Positions 12,351-23,419 of a stretch of 64,000 bases of DNA are shown piece by piece (the stretch's first letter is position 1; the number at the start of each line of letters is the position of its first letter). The DNA is from Posidonia oceanica (Eukaryota > Streptophyta > Magnoliopsida > Alismatales > Posidoniaceae). The position numbers and the translations under genes are program-made. The stretch lies in contig JAZBRS010000060.1 in assembly GCA_037176725.1 (NCBI GenBank), positions 55,642,001 through 55,706,000 of the forward strand, read 5' to 3'. The notes beneath the pieces were generated by a model. The model was not told the origin of the DNA, ran no database searches, and saw only the letters and a list, made by a program, of their open reading frames with translations.

Positions 12351-13089
12351 CATGCATTGCACTCATGCATTCTTGCATTTGGCACTCCTTGCACACACTT
12401 AGGCATTCCTAGCTCCCATTCACATGGGAGGACCTGTTTTGCACACCCCTAGGACCTCCTGTACACCTAGATCCATTCTTCTCCCCTGTTCTAGCCCCTC
12501 TGCCTTGAAGCTAGGAAATCTTCAGATCCAGCCGTTGGATCTTCTCAATCAAGCTACCTGGACGACCCCGGTGGAGTACTCTTCAGCATGGACCAAGCAG
12601 ATTTCAGATCAGGCTTCAGATTTCCCAGGTAAGTCCTCCTGAACCCCTGCACAGCATTCATTTGCACACTATTTGCATCCCATGCATTGTTTTTGCTTTC
12701 TGGTTTCTCAAGCATGTAGAATAAGACTTCCTCTTCGTATCTATCAGCTCTGCTTCCTCTTTTCGCATACTCTCAGTGTTTCGTGTTGCTTTTCCCCTGG
12801 ATTCACCACTAATTGCGACTTTCTTCCCCCTTTCCCATGATCTGATCGCATCGCGAGCTCTTGGCAGCGTGCGAGACACATCGTGGGACATTTTGGTGGG
12901 AAATAGTCACAAAACAGTGGTAATCCTTCCACTTGCTTCCCTTCCACTTTGTAGGTCTTCACACCTACTTTGCGTGGTCTTTAAATGGCGCTCGTTCTCA
13001 CACTTGTACTATTTACCTCTCCTTTGCTTCTTCTGCTCTTTTTCTTAGCATTTGCATCTGCATGGTTTTATCGATGCTTTATTTCGCCT

Positions 13090-13485
13090 GCTTTGGCACC
13101 GTTTTGCATGCCCGCTTCGCTTTTGGCACCGTTTCGCGTGCCCGCTCTGTTTTTGGCACCGTTTTGCATGCCTACTTTGCTTTTGGCACCATTTCGCGTG
13201 TCCGCTCTCTTTTAGCACCGTTTTGCTTGCTCACTTTGTTTTTTGGCACTGTTTTGCATGCCCGCTTTGCTTTTGGCACTGTTTCGCGTGTCCGCTTTGT
13301 TTTTGGCACCGTTTTGCGTGCCCACTTTGTTTTTTGGCACCTTTCGCGTGCCCGCTTTGCTTTCTTGCACCGTTTTGCGTGCCGTTCTTGTTTCTTGCAC
13401 CGTTTTGCTTACTGGCTTTGTTTTCGCGCACCGTTTCGCGTGCCGCTTCCATTTCTCGCATTGTTTTGCGTGTTTTACGCTGTTT
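13090..13485. repeat. 30-bp tandem array (about 13 units) in solo LTR 2
   Basis: GCACCGTTTTGCATGCC-type units repeat every 30 bp from about 13096. This is the same family as 6250-6965 with roughly half the unit number. The long frames it generates are artefacts of the period. Confidence 0.86.
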
Positions 13486-14132
13486 TCTCTTGCATGTCGC
13501 CTACATTGCTTGATTTTACCGCCGTTTTGTTTTTCCGTCTGCATTTACATATAAGGCAGTGATACTTACTGCCTGGAGTTCTCACGAGCCAGGTTTTGAC
13601 CGGTTCGGAACACAGACAGCGCTGCTGAGCACTTAGACTGCATGTTTATTTTCCTGCATTGTATCCCACCACTTAGAGCACACCTATGAGCATTCATTCA
13701 AGCATTCATTGGCATTTAGGCATTCAAACCTGCATTTTCCCTGTGTATGCGAGTGTAAGCCTAGAAAGACCGATTCTCGGACGTGTCGGGGGTGCCTAAC
13801 ACCTTCCCCGCACGTAACAGGAGTCCTTGCCCAGTCTTTTAGCCCGCAATGACCATATTGCCCTTATCCTAAGCATGAGTCATCTCACTTGCATTCATTT
13901 GCATTTGTTTTCTTTTGCATTGCATCCTTTGCTTGGTTTTGCGTGTTAACTCACGCATTTCCTCCGATTTTCCTTGTCTCCCGATAATAGACACGGTGGC
14001 GACTCTGAATTATCTTATCTTCTTCTTTTCTTATCTTTTCTCCCCTGTTTTAAGTGTTTTCGAGTTGAGCCCTCCTCCTCGGACATAACCGCTAATAGTA
14101 AACCTGATTCTGATTGAGATTACTACAAGTGT

Positions 14133-14937
14133 CCCGTGCAGTTGCCAATGTGGCGCTTGAAGTTGGAAGCTGAGAGGGCTTTGACGCTTATTCGAGTCAC
14201 TCCTCTCATGAGCGCCTTCTTTCTTCAACTTCTTTCTTCATATTTCTTTTATGCTCAGCATGCATATCATGTTATCATATTTTTCTGCTCACATGATCTC
14301 TATTCTTTTGGATATACATGACTTTGCCCTCTTGGGGTAGCAGTCCCTGATGAGGCGTTAAGAGTTCGACTGATCGGTGCACACCTTCAGCCTCTGCAAT
14401 GTGTAGACAGCCTTTGGCTATGCTCTGCTCTGCTTTGGTCCTCTTCATGTTCGGTGGACTCTCTTGATAAGGTGGATCTCGCTTTGAGAGTTTTTAAGCT
14501 CGGCAAGATGCTCTATTCTGCTCTCAATCTCACTCTATAGCCACATGCAAGAGATGGCGCTGCTCGAGTGAGACCTGCCTGAGATTGTCACTGCTTGACA
14601 TCCTCCAGGAGCTGCTTGTTTGTCCGAAGCCGGGTTTCTGATTATACAAGTGTTTGTGGGTTTTGTATTTTTTAGAAAGGGGGAAGGACAAACATGTTTT
14701 TAGGTTTTTGCATTGGTTTTGTATTTTTTATGGTTTTTGGTTTAGGAAAACATAAAAAGGGAAAACCAACAGCGAGGCAAAGAAAAATTTTTGGTGTTTT
14801 TTATTTTCTTGATTTTTTTGGTACTTTTGTATTTTATAGGATGCAAGAAATGATATGTACATGCAGTAAATGACAATGCATGATGACAGATATGTGCAAG
14901 ATGATTGATATGCATGCAAAGTGATTGATATGTGCTA
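14133..14937. other. Host-element internal non-coding sequence
   Basis: Continues from 8195 after removal of solo LTR 2. The right part (about 14640-14870) is rich in T and G with runs such as TTTTGTATTTTTTAG. No gene-like frame or recognisable RNA is seen. Confidence 0.5.
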
Positions 14938-15245
14938 GGTGATAAGTTGACGGATCTATCGCCGAATAGTTAGGGATATCAGCCTGAGGGTGATAGGTTA
15001 ACAGACCTATCGCCGAGTAGTTAGGGTTGCCAGCCTGATGATGAGTTGACGAACTCGTCACTGAATAGTTTGGGATATCAGCCCGATGGTGATAGCTTAA
15101 CGGACCTATCGTCGAGCAGTTAGGGCTGCCAGTCCGATGATGAGTTGACGGACCCATCACCAAATAATTTGGGATATCAGCCCCATGGTGATAGGTTAAC
15201 AGACCTATCGCCGAGCAGTTAGGACTGCCAGCCCGATGCATGAAT
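14938..15245. repeat. Hairpin minisatellite array B (~50-bp unit, 6 copies)
   Basis: Units start near 14940, 14991, 15041, 15090, 15139 and 15188 with a 49-51-bp period. GATAGGT-type and GATGAGTT-type stems alternate through most of the array, suggesting a ~100-bp higher-order unit. The stems at 14991 and 15188 are GATAGGT/ACCTATC; the stem at 15041 is GATGAGTT/AACTCGTC with one G-T wobble. It is the same repeat family as 240-1265. Confidence 0.85.
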
Positions 15246-15405
15246 GCATGAAGAAGGAGAGAATGCATGCTTTTAGGTTTTTGCTGTTTTTATGTTTTTT
15301 ATGATTTTTCGAGAAGACGAGAAAACGCAAAAACAAAACGAGAGGAAAAGAAAAGACGGTGCAAGAATAAAAAGAGAGGTAAGAGGGGCTTACCTGTCAG
15401 CAACC

Positions 15406-17859
15406 TTATGAGGGAGGTGCTGAGTCCATTCCTACGCTGTTGATGCTGTTGGCGAGGTCCACTGTTGGCAGTGCGGGGAGCACTAGGGCTACTGGAGCTG
15501 CTGACGGCAGTGCGGGGAGCATTGGGGCTGCTGATGCCGGAGGAGAGGCTAATCTGGATGGTGCTGCAACTGGGCTTGCTGTCGATTCTGCCATTGCGCT
15601 TCTGAGCGTCCCCCGGGCAAACCGGGAAAGGTAGGAAGAGGAGATTGCGCCGATAGGATTGAAAAGATCCACCGAGGTGGAGCCAGACTTAGAAAAGTCT
15701 GGTGTAGACCCCCGAGGTTCCGACAGCTGCGAAGCCTGCAGGCTCAGAAGAGGAAGGGTCGGCTACACTAGAGTGTGCAAGTGCAGGTGCAGGTGTATGT
15801 GTATATGCAGCCTCCTGCTCGTCAACGCTGATGATCCTGCGATCAATTAGGCGCTGAACAATGTCCCGGAGAGTAAAGCAGTCATCCGTCGAGTGCCCAG
15901 TGGCCCGATGGAAGCTGCAGAACTGATCCATATCATGCCACCATGGAGAGGGGTTTGGTAACGGACGGACAGTCGGGAGTCTCAGGAGCGACTCAACTTG
16001 AGGGAAGATGACGCTCAGTGGTTCGGGCAGAGGGGTGTAATCACACTCAGCCCGACGAGGTCGTCTTTGCCCTAGATGGAGTCCTTGCCGAGCGGGTGCG
16101 ACGTGATGCACGGGCTCGATAGTGGCAGTGTGTGCAGTGGGTGCATAATCAGGTGTGTGCTCTAGCAGAAAAGGGTCTGGCTGACTTTCTGCATAGGCAG
16201 GCTCTTCGGGAGGATCGGCGCATGCTTCAGTGTGCTGCTCGGAGTAACCGGGAGCAGAGTTGTTGTTGTTGTTGCTGTTACGGCGATTGCTGGAGGTGTT
16301 GGCCTGCATAGCCAATGCAAAAAGTGCGGGGAAATGCCCACTTCGCAGTGAGCTCTCTACGTGGGCGCCAGCCCTAACCAACGATGCAAAGCTAGTGTTG
16401 TGCTGAATGCAAAGCAGAGTCCCAATCGCTGGCTGCGCTCCCTTGATGATCATCTCGATAGAATCCTCCTCGAAGGGTCTATCTTTGACCTAGATGGCTA
16501 AAGAGCGCCAACGACCGACATACTCCCCAAATGGCTCTTGGGGCCTCTACTGGATGGCGACGAGATCCTCCCTCTTAGGGATCAAGTCGAGGTTGAATGC
16601 ATACTGCTCAAGGAATGCCTGAGAAAGATCAGTCCAAGTCTGAACCACAGCCATGTCAAGGGAAGTGAACCACTTGAGCGCGGGGCCGATCAAACTCTTC
16701 TGAAACAGGCGGATAAGGAGCCTTTCATCAGCCTGGAGCTGAGCAAGGTCCCTGTAGTACGCCTTCAGACGTGAAATGGGATAGCCCCTACCATTGTATT
16801 TATCGAAGACCGGAGTGTGGAACTTCAAAGGGAGTGCGGCCTTGGGAAAGAGACAGAGGTCGAGAAACTGGCAAGACTGGTGGTCTTTGCCCTGCACTAG
16901 ACGTAGTGCTTTCTCCAAAATGTCCATCCTGTCATTGACGGGGTCTGGATTGGCCACCACAAGAGGTGAGGCAGCAAGGGCAGGGACCACATACGCTGTC
17001 TGGGTCGCACCGAGGTGCTCCTCCGGATCCACCACTGCGTCGCCTGGTGGCGCGACGTGATGGCCAACGTATCCGTGCAGAAGTGCTGTGTAGGCAGGAA
17101 AGCATGCTGGGGTCTGAACTTGATGCAAGGGGGTGGATAAATAATATGCTGTGTAGTGGGAGGTGTAGAGTGCTAAAGCAACAGTTGTTGTGCGGGCGCG
17201 ATGCCGGACAACGAGCCTGTAGGGAGCTGTGCTCCAACCAGCTCGGAGGACTGATCACCAGGAAACGGAGTTCCATGCAGTGCATAATGCTGTGCAAAAG
17301 CAGGAGGCAGATGCCGTGCCCCCATCACCGAAGCAGTGTGTAGCTGGGGCGATGGTCTGGGCGGGAGTGCAGTGTGTGCAGAAGCAGGCCGCAGAGGAAC
17401 CTCAAGGGCAGCAGGAATGCAAGAGGGGCAAACCGATAGAGCCATGCCATGCAGTGTCTGGGCAATCTCCATCAGGTGCCGATATCGCACTTCAGGGGAC
17501 CCGTGAGTGGGAACGCTGAGTTGCAAGACCAACTGGGGGGCAGACTCAAGAGATCGGGAACCTATGGCAAAGGTCGCCATAGCAGAAGGGATGTCGAGAG
17601 CGACATAGCCCTGGGATGGAGGGGTCAGAGGCGCCTCCGGAGCGCGTGGGGCCATCATCAAAACATGCTCAGTGACCGGATCTGGAGGGGTGCAGGTCTA
17701 CCAATGCCCCTCAGCAAACTGGGGTGCGCCAGACACCTGAGGGTGGAATCCTGGTGTCACATAGGGCACAGAGTGAGTGGCAGCGAAATCCGGAGGGACC
17801 CAAGTGGTAAACCCCTCCGAGTCAACAGAAAAGTAGAGCTCACCGGTAGACTGGGCCAT
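15406..17859 (-). pseudogene. gag: Gag of Tat/Ogre-like element, disrupted
   Basis: A likely start ATG lies at 17859-17857, with the primer site and LTR upstream on the minus strand. A capsid-like block around 16850-16620 includes YPISRLKAYY and LKWFTSLD, matching the conserved core of plant gypsy gag. Near 15900 a segment reads FHRATGHSTDDC, like the Cys/His region found at the end of Tat/Ogre gag. In-frame TAG stops occur at 17700-17698, 16549-16547 and 16492-16490. A frameshift lies between about 17173 and 17128, and the frame is lost again near 15690. The Ala/Pro-rich segment 15672-15406 may be the gag-protease linker. The Gag shell would package element RNA; no protease is seen downstream. 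Confidence 0.8.
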
Positions 17860-19275
17860 CACTGACCGAGTCCGAGTGAGAGAGGGCTGTGACGAGAAAG
17901 TAAAGACGCGAAACCTAAAAGGGAGCTACTGCCGGAAGCGATGGATAGCTCAGAGACAGAGGAGAGACGCTCAAGGTCCGGGCAGCGGATCCCGCACCTA
18001 CCTACAAAAACGACAAAGGCGTCAAAGGTTGAATGCAAGAAAGAGTTATTAGGGGTGGCATGAATGGCACACATGCATATGAATGCCCTATAATGCGCTC
18101 TCTCACCATGCATGTCATGAGTAGATGACCTACTAGGACGCACTCATGGATAATGGGTTTAGACAGACTCCGGGTCAGAAAAAAGAGTGGGTCCCCGTCT
18201 GAATCCTGGTCCAAAGCTCAGGCAGTAACGGCGTGGTGCGTTGGTGGCCTCGACCTTGCCGAAGCATGGGTGGTACCCTCCACTAGCACCGACACGACCC
18301 CTGATAAAGGGGGACAGACCGACTGACTTGCGCCATGCCAAAGCAGTGGGGCAAGAGGCCGAGACCGCCCTTCGCAAACTGTAGGTGGACTCAGAAGAGA
18401 GGATGCATGCTTTCTAGAATGATCAAACATGCGAGTATGCTTTAAAGTATTTTACTTGCGTTTTATTTAGCTAAGGGGGGAAAATTGCAAGTTATTGGCT
18501 CTAGTTGTGCTTAGATGTTATTGCTTGGCTTTATTGTAGCCTTTAGGTTAAGCAAAGGGGAGCAAGCAAGTTTCTAATATCCTAAACATGGTAAGCATGA
18601 ATGAGAGAGAAACAAGAAGTCATGGCATGCAATCAATCACACAACAGAGCAAAAGGCATGTACATGGCATGTGTAAGTGTTTGTAGACATGATAGTGAAA
18701 GGAAACACTTATCATATCAAAAGGCATGCATGCATGGCATGCGCATGTGTAGTGGCATAGCAAGTGTGTAAAACAAAACATTCATCACTCAAAAAGCATG
18801 TATTATTGCCAAACAAGTATTTAGACATGTATGATGCGAGGAAACAAAGTAATGACAAGCAAGTAAATAAAGTAAGCAAAGACAGGTAAGCAGTAGAGCA
18901 AGTAAAGGCAAAGCAAGGAATAAAGCATGTAAATAAGCAAGGCAAGCAAAAGATGCAAAATCCAAGCGGCGAGAAAGCCAAAAACGAAAGCCAGAGTTGG
19001 GTTTCTCCAGCGGGGTTTCTGCTGTCCTGTGACCGTTTCCTGCGCCCGATCACGATGGGTCTCGCACGCTGCCATAGGTCGCAATGCAATCGTGTCATGA
19101 GAGAGAGAGGGGGGTCGCAGTTAGCAGTGAATCCGAGGAGAAAACTCGACTCGAAAATACTGGAAAAACGCAAAGAAAAAGAAGAGCGAAGAGCAGGCAA
19201 GGCATGCAAAGGCACAAAGCAAGCAAAGGCGCAAAATACGGGCGAGCAAACCAAAACGAAAGCCGGAGTCTAGTT
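17860..19275 (-). other. Leader of the Tat/Ogre-like element (PBS to gag)
   Basis: Roughly 1.4 kb between the primer site and the gag start. Bases 18400-18950 are dense in GCATGC, CAAGCAAG and related words. The end next to the primer site is part of a tandem duplication (18955-19560). No upstream coding frame is supported. Confidence 0.6.
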
Positions 19276-19560
19276 TCCCCAACGGAGTCGCCACTGTAGC
19301 GATCCCGGAGTTCGGATCGTCCATGCACGATGCTAGAGCTCGCGTGCACCGATCGGAATCAGGTTCACTATTAGCGGATGTACCCGAGAAGGAAGACTTG
19401 ACTCGAAAACACCAAAAAAATGGAAAAAAGAGAAAGATAAGACAAATCAGAGTCGCCACCGTGTCTATTAAGTCAGGAGACAAGGAAAACCGGGGAAATG
19501 CGTGAATAAACACGCAAAACCAAGCAAAAGATGCAATGCAATGCAAGGCAATGAAATGAT
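18955..19560. repeat. Imperfect tandem duplication spanning the PBS/LTR border
   Basis: Block 18955-19260 parallels block 19262-19560. Shared landmarks in order are CGAAAGCC, GTTTCTCC/GTTTCCCC, AATCCGAGGAG/TACCCGAGAAG, GACTCGAAAA and GGAAAAA. In the outer block this covers the primer site and the LTR terminus. The inner block is a decayed copy whose primer site is no longer recognisable. Confidence 0.6.
19276..19293 (-). other. Primer-binding site of the Tat/Ogre-like element
   Basis: On the minus strand TGGCGACTCCGTTGGGGA starts one base after the LTR end (CGCTACA). It begins with TGG, as expected for pairing with a tRNA 3' CCA. The sequence is the type I recall for Ogre-like elements primed by a tRNA-Arg, though I could not check the tRNA. 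Confidence 0.75.
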
Positions 19561-19984
19561 ATGCAATGAGATGCAATGATGTGACTCGTACCTAGGATGA
19601 GGGCAATATGGTCATTGTGGGCCATGAGAAAGGGTAAGGACTCCTGTTACGTGCGGGGAAGGTATTAGGCACCCCCGACATGCCCGAGAATCAGTCTTTC
19701 TAGGCTTACGCTCACATACACAGGGAAATGCATACTTTGAATGCTTAAGTGCCATGAATGCCTATCTAAGTACTCAAATGGGTACTCTAAGTGATGAAAT
19801 GCGTGCAAGGAATTAAACGTGCAATCTAAGTGCTCAGTAGCGCTGTCAGTGTCCTGAACAGGGTATGCCCTGGCTCGTGAGAACTCCAAACAGTAAGCAT
19901 CACTGCCCTAATGCAAATGCAGGCGATAAAACAAAACAGCAGTAAAACCAAGTAAATGCAAGCGACATGCAAAGAAAAACAGAA

Positions 19985-20130
19985 GCAAACACGTAAAACG
20001 GTGCAAAACGGGAGAAAACAGACGTGGGCACGCAAAACGATGCAAATGCCAAAGAAAACAAATGTGGACACGCAAAACGATGCAAATGCCAAAGAAAATA
20101 GGTGCGGGCATGCAAAACAATGCATGCAAT
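19985..20130. repeat. Short remnant of the 30-bp LTR array
   Basis: Copies of GCACGCAAAACGATGCAAA (reverse complement of the solo-LTR unit) are present, far fewer than the roughly 23 and 13 units in the two solo LTRs. Confidence 0.65.
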
Positions 20131-20389
20131 GCAAACAAGGAAGCAATGAATGCTGTGCAATGCTCAGATGGCCTTATCTTGAGAATCTAAGGCCTGATCT
20201 GAGATAACTTTGGTTTAAATGAAAGATCATTCAACCAGGAAGACCTGGACAGTTAGATCGTGAAAATCCAACGGTCCAATCAAAAGTTATTTAGGAATCA
20301 AGTCAGAAGACTCAAGGGCCAGAAAAGGTAGGGCCCTAAGTGTAAATAGTCCCTAAGGATGTGTAAAACAGGGTGTGTGCATGCAAAAG

Positions 20390-21720
20390 TGCTGAGGATG
20401 CTTAAATGCATGCAAGGATGCAATGTTCAATGTAATGGGAGTGCAAATGCATGCATAAATGCAATGCTGGGACTTAAGTGTAATTTTGAAAAACTACAGG
20501 GTCCTGTGTGCAAAATGTCCCTATATGGGTGCAAAACAAGGCAAATGTATGCAAGAATGTTAATGCAATAGTGCATGAGCTAAATGCAATGTTAATTAGG
20601 ATGAATGCATGCAAAAATGCAAGAAAATGACCTAAATGCAGTTTTGAAAACTTACAGTACCTAAATGCAATGCAAAGAAAGCATGCAAACATGCAAAAGT
20701 TGAAAACAGGGACTGATGTGCAATTTCTACATGTTCTTGGGCTTTTTACAATGCCATGTGGTTTAAAATGCAACTAACATGGCATTTAAATGCATGGAGG
20801 ACTAAAATGCAAATAAAACATGTTATTGGACTAAACAATGCAATATGGTTTAAAACATGATTTAAATGAATGATTGAATGCAGACTGGGCTGATATGCAA
20901 TTATGGCATTTTTCTGGGTTTTTATGCAATGCAATAAGGTAAAAACAGAAATTAAATGAGTGATTCAATGCAAAATAGACTAAAATGCAATTATGGAATT
21001 TTTAAGGGTTTTTGTGCAATGTTAAAATGCAGAAACAAACAAATAATTCACAGCAGATGGACCTAAATGCAATTATAATATTTTTCTGGTTTTTTAATGC
21101 AATGCAATAAGGTAAAATGCAAAGTTAAATGAGTTTTAAACCACTGATGGACTGATATGCAAATAAACATGTTTTTTGGATTTTTTAGCAATGCAATATA
21201 GTTAAAATCATGATTTAAATGAAATCTAACAACTGCACAGAACTCAGATGCAAATAAAACATATTTTTGGATTTTTTAGCAATGCAGTATGATTTAAATG
21301 CAGATTAAATGAAATCTTAAACTACTGATGGATTGATGTGCAAATAAAATAAATACAGGGGCCAAAATACAATGCAGTAAGATAAAAATGCAATTTAAAT
21401 GAATGCATGCATGGTCTAGGGACTAAAATACAAATAATGCAACCTACAAGAGTTTCATGCAATGCAATAAAGTTCTAAATAACATTTAAATGATTTCAAA
21501 CCATCCACAGGACTGAAACGTAATAAAAACAAACATGAAGATTAAACTGCAATGTAATAAAGTTAAAAGCAGAAATTAAATGATTTTTGAATTGGAACTG
21601 GACCTGAAAGTAAATAAAATAACCTGCAGTAGTTTACTTCAATGCAATAAAGTTTTAATTCAAATTTAAATGAAATCTAAACAAACTAAGGACCTGTATG
21701 TAAACCTTGAAACCTACTGG
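20390..21720. repeat. Degenerate TGCAAT-rich repeats in the minus-strand LTR
   Basis: Inverse counterpart of 4640-5500. Variants of AAATGCAATTTTGAAAA and 'actaaaatgcaaat' recur irregularly, spaced about 40-90 bp apart. Confidence 0.6.
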
Positions 21721-22962
21721 CCTTTATTCAATTTCAAACGAAACTTAAATTAAAACCTTATGAAACCTAATGCTACAATAGCATGCGGGCTACCGGCAAG
21801 GGGTTTGGCATTGCAACGGCGATGCAGGCGGCGGTGAGGCACGGGCAGCGCTCGGGGAGGTCTGGTGGCGTCTAGCGGAGGTCGGGGAGCGCTCCGGAGG
21901 GTCGGCGGAGCTCCGAAGCGTCGCTGCATCCGATCACGCCGATGATGTCGCCGGAGAAGACGATGAAGCCCGGCAAGGTGCAGAACGTGCCACAGGGCAC
22001 GAAACGCGCAAATAAAGGCATGGAGAGCAAGAGGGGAGCAAGGCGAAGCTAGGGGGAGGTCCGGTTACCTATTGGAGCGTGCGGGGAGGTCCAACGACCT
22101 CAGATTGGTTCTGTGGTAGTGCTGCGAGGCGGAGGAGGCTTCAGAGGCGGCGGTGGCACGCAGAAGGGATCGGGGCGAGTTCGTGGAGGTGCGGAGGAGG
22201 TCTGGGAAGCAACGACCGGCCTTCTCCTCCCTTCTACACGCAAATAGCCGTAGTGGGTGCAACCGACGATAATTCTCTCTCTTCTCTCTCTCTCTGTGGC
22301 TCTCACCGGAGTGGCTCTTGCAGGTGGTCTTCTGGAGACTTCGTGAAGGTGGGAGGGAGTGCTGGGGAAGGCTGTGTTGCGCTGGTGAGGGAGATGTTGC
22401 AGTGGTCTGTGAACAGGCTGAAAATGTGGGTTGCAGGTGGGTTTTGGAGGTGAAGGCTGGAGATCCTAAGGTGGTTCTGGGGTCGTGAGGATCTGGAGGA
22501 GTTCTGGGCATCTAGAGGAATGCTCTGGATGTTTTTTTTTTGGTTCTCCCTTCTTCTCCTCCACCCTCTGGTCTGCTGGTGTGGGTTGGGTGTTGGTCGG
22601 TCTTGGTCTTCCTACCACCAATGGCAGGGCATGGGGGTGATGGATCGTGGGCTGTTGTCAGGAAGGTGGAGGTGGAGTGGTGGTCGTGGATCGTGGGCTG
22701 TTGTCAGGAAGGTTTGAAAAACGAAGGGAAGGTGATGGGAGGGGGTTGTCGGTGTTTTTGTCTGTTAAGGAGAAAACAAAAGAAGAAGAAGAAGAAGAAA
22801 AAGGAAAAAAAAGGAGGAGGAGAGGAGGAAGGAGAGTTGGGTCGTGGGCTTGTGGAGGAGTTTGGGAAAAAAAAGAAATGAAAAAAGGAAAAGAGGTGGG
22901 CTTGGGCCTTGGATGGAAAAGGAAGAGAAGAAAGAAAAGAAAGAAAGAAGGGAAGGAAGAAG

Positions 22963-23350
22963 GGTTTAGGGTTTAGGGTTTGGAATTGGTTTTAGGTTTA
23001 GGGCTTAGGGTTTGGTTTGAGTTTAGGGTTTAGTGTTTAGGTTTGGATTAGGGTTTAGGGTTTGGTTTGAGTTTTTTTTTTTTGTTTTTTAACCTAACCT
23101 ACTATAGCTTAACGGATTTTTCTTCAAGGAAAGCCCACAGGTCATAGGTTCAAAACCCACGTCTTGAGAGGGTAGTGGAGGTGACCCAACCACTACAGTA
23201 ACCATTGCTGGTTGGTTTGAGTTTAGGGTTTAGTGTTTAGGTTTGGATTAGGGTTTAGGGTTTGGTTTGAGTTTAGGGTTTAGGTTTGGTTTAGGGTTTA
23301 GGGTTTAGGGTTTTGGATGGTTTTTGGGGTTTAGGGTTTGATTTCGTAGA
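22963..23350. repeat. Degenerate TTTAGGG (telomere-like) tract
   Basis: Many TTTAGGG heptamers, with TTTAGTG and TTTGGAT variants, lie at the upstream end of the minus-strand LTR. The solo LTRs carry only scattered CCCTAAA words at the equivalent place (2765-2790, 9530-9550), so the tract looks locally expanded and not like a telomere remnant. Confidence 0.75.
23075..23211 (+). mobile_element. Possible tRNA-derived SINE
   Basis: The insert interrupts the telomere-like tract. It carries an A-box-like TAGCTTAACGG (about 23105) and a B-box-like GGTTCAAAACCC (about 23144), about 30 bp apart. It is flanked by identical TTGGTTTGAGTTT copies (23062-23074 and 23212-23224), which lie within a longer ~65-bp perfect duplication. 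The poly-T next to the left flank is unusual for this orientation, so the call is tentative. Confidence 0.4.
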
Positions 23351-23419
23351 ATTTTCTAGGGTTCTTGATTAGGGTTTGGGGATGGCAAATGGATGTGATT
23401 TTAGATTTGGTTTTAGAGT

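Larger units (their letters stand above)
8196..14127 (+). mobile_element. Giant solo LTR no. 2 (5,932 bp), same family
   Basis: It begins TGTTGACACCCC and ends GATTACTACA, with perfect target duplication AGTGT (8191-8195 and 14128-14132). It is collinear with solo LTR 1. Close to its 3' end a segment of about 50 bp is missing: the CGATCGG to CACCGGG stretch present in solo LTR 1 at about 7600-7655 is absent near 14112. Its 30-bp array is also shorter. The insertion lies in the same minus-strand host element as solo LTR 1 and in the same orientation as it. Confidence 0.93.
1..23400 (-). mobile_element. Tat/Ogre-like Ty3/gypsy retrotransposon, decayed and invaded; 5' part
   Basis: Read on the minus strand, the element has an LTR from about 23400 to 19295, a primer-binding site at 19276-19293, a ~1.4-kb leader, a decayed gag (17859-15406) and then non-coding sequence with tandem repeats running off the window at base 1. 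Two plus-strand solo LTRs (1415-7666 and 8196-14127) sit inside it. Removing each with one target duplication joins 1-1414 to 7672-8195 and then to 14133 onward. No protease, RT or integrase is visible, so pol either lies beyond base 1 or is missing; a non-autonomous, gag-only derivative is possible. The 5' LTR end is absent at the junction with the copia element near 23400. The Tat/Ogre label rests on the very long LTR, the primer-site sequence and the gag type. The outer boundary is inferred. Confidence 0.72.
19295..23400 (-). mobile_element. 5' LTR of the Tat/Ogre-like element, 5'-truncated
   Basis: On the minus strand it ends CCGGGATCGCTACA at 19295. It is collinear with the solo LTRs: conserved 3' zone with the PBS-like motif (19449-19458), few-unit 30-bp array (about 19985-20130), GCATTTT zone (20390-21720), GC-rich zone (21780-22520) and purine-rich zone (22780-22960). 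By comparison with solo LTR 1 about 1 kb is missing at its 5' end, where a CCCTAAA-rich tract abuts copia sequence near 23400. The exact edge is uncertain. Confidence 0.78.

Noticed and set aside
22079..22511. 124- and 148-codon frames in the GC-rich LTR zone
   Set aside because: Counterpart zones in the solo LTRs do not keep these frames.
23075..23211. Genuine tRNA gene
   Set aside because: Only A- and B-box-like words are present; acceptor and anticodon stems cannot be drawn.
22963..23350. True interstitial telomere or chromosome-fusion site
   Set aside because: The heptamers are degenerate, on one LTR copy only, and that LTR type already contains CCCTAAA words; local expansion is simpler.
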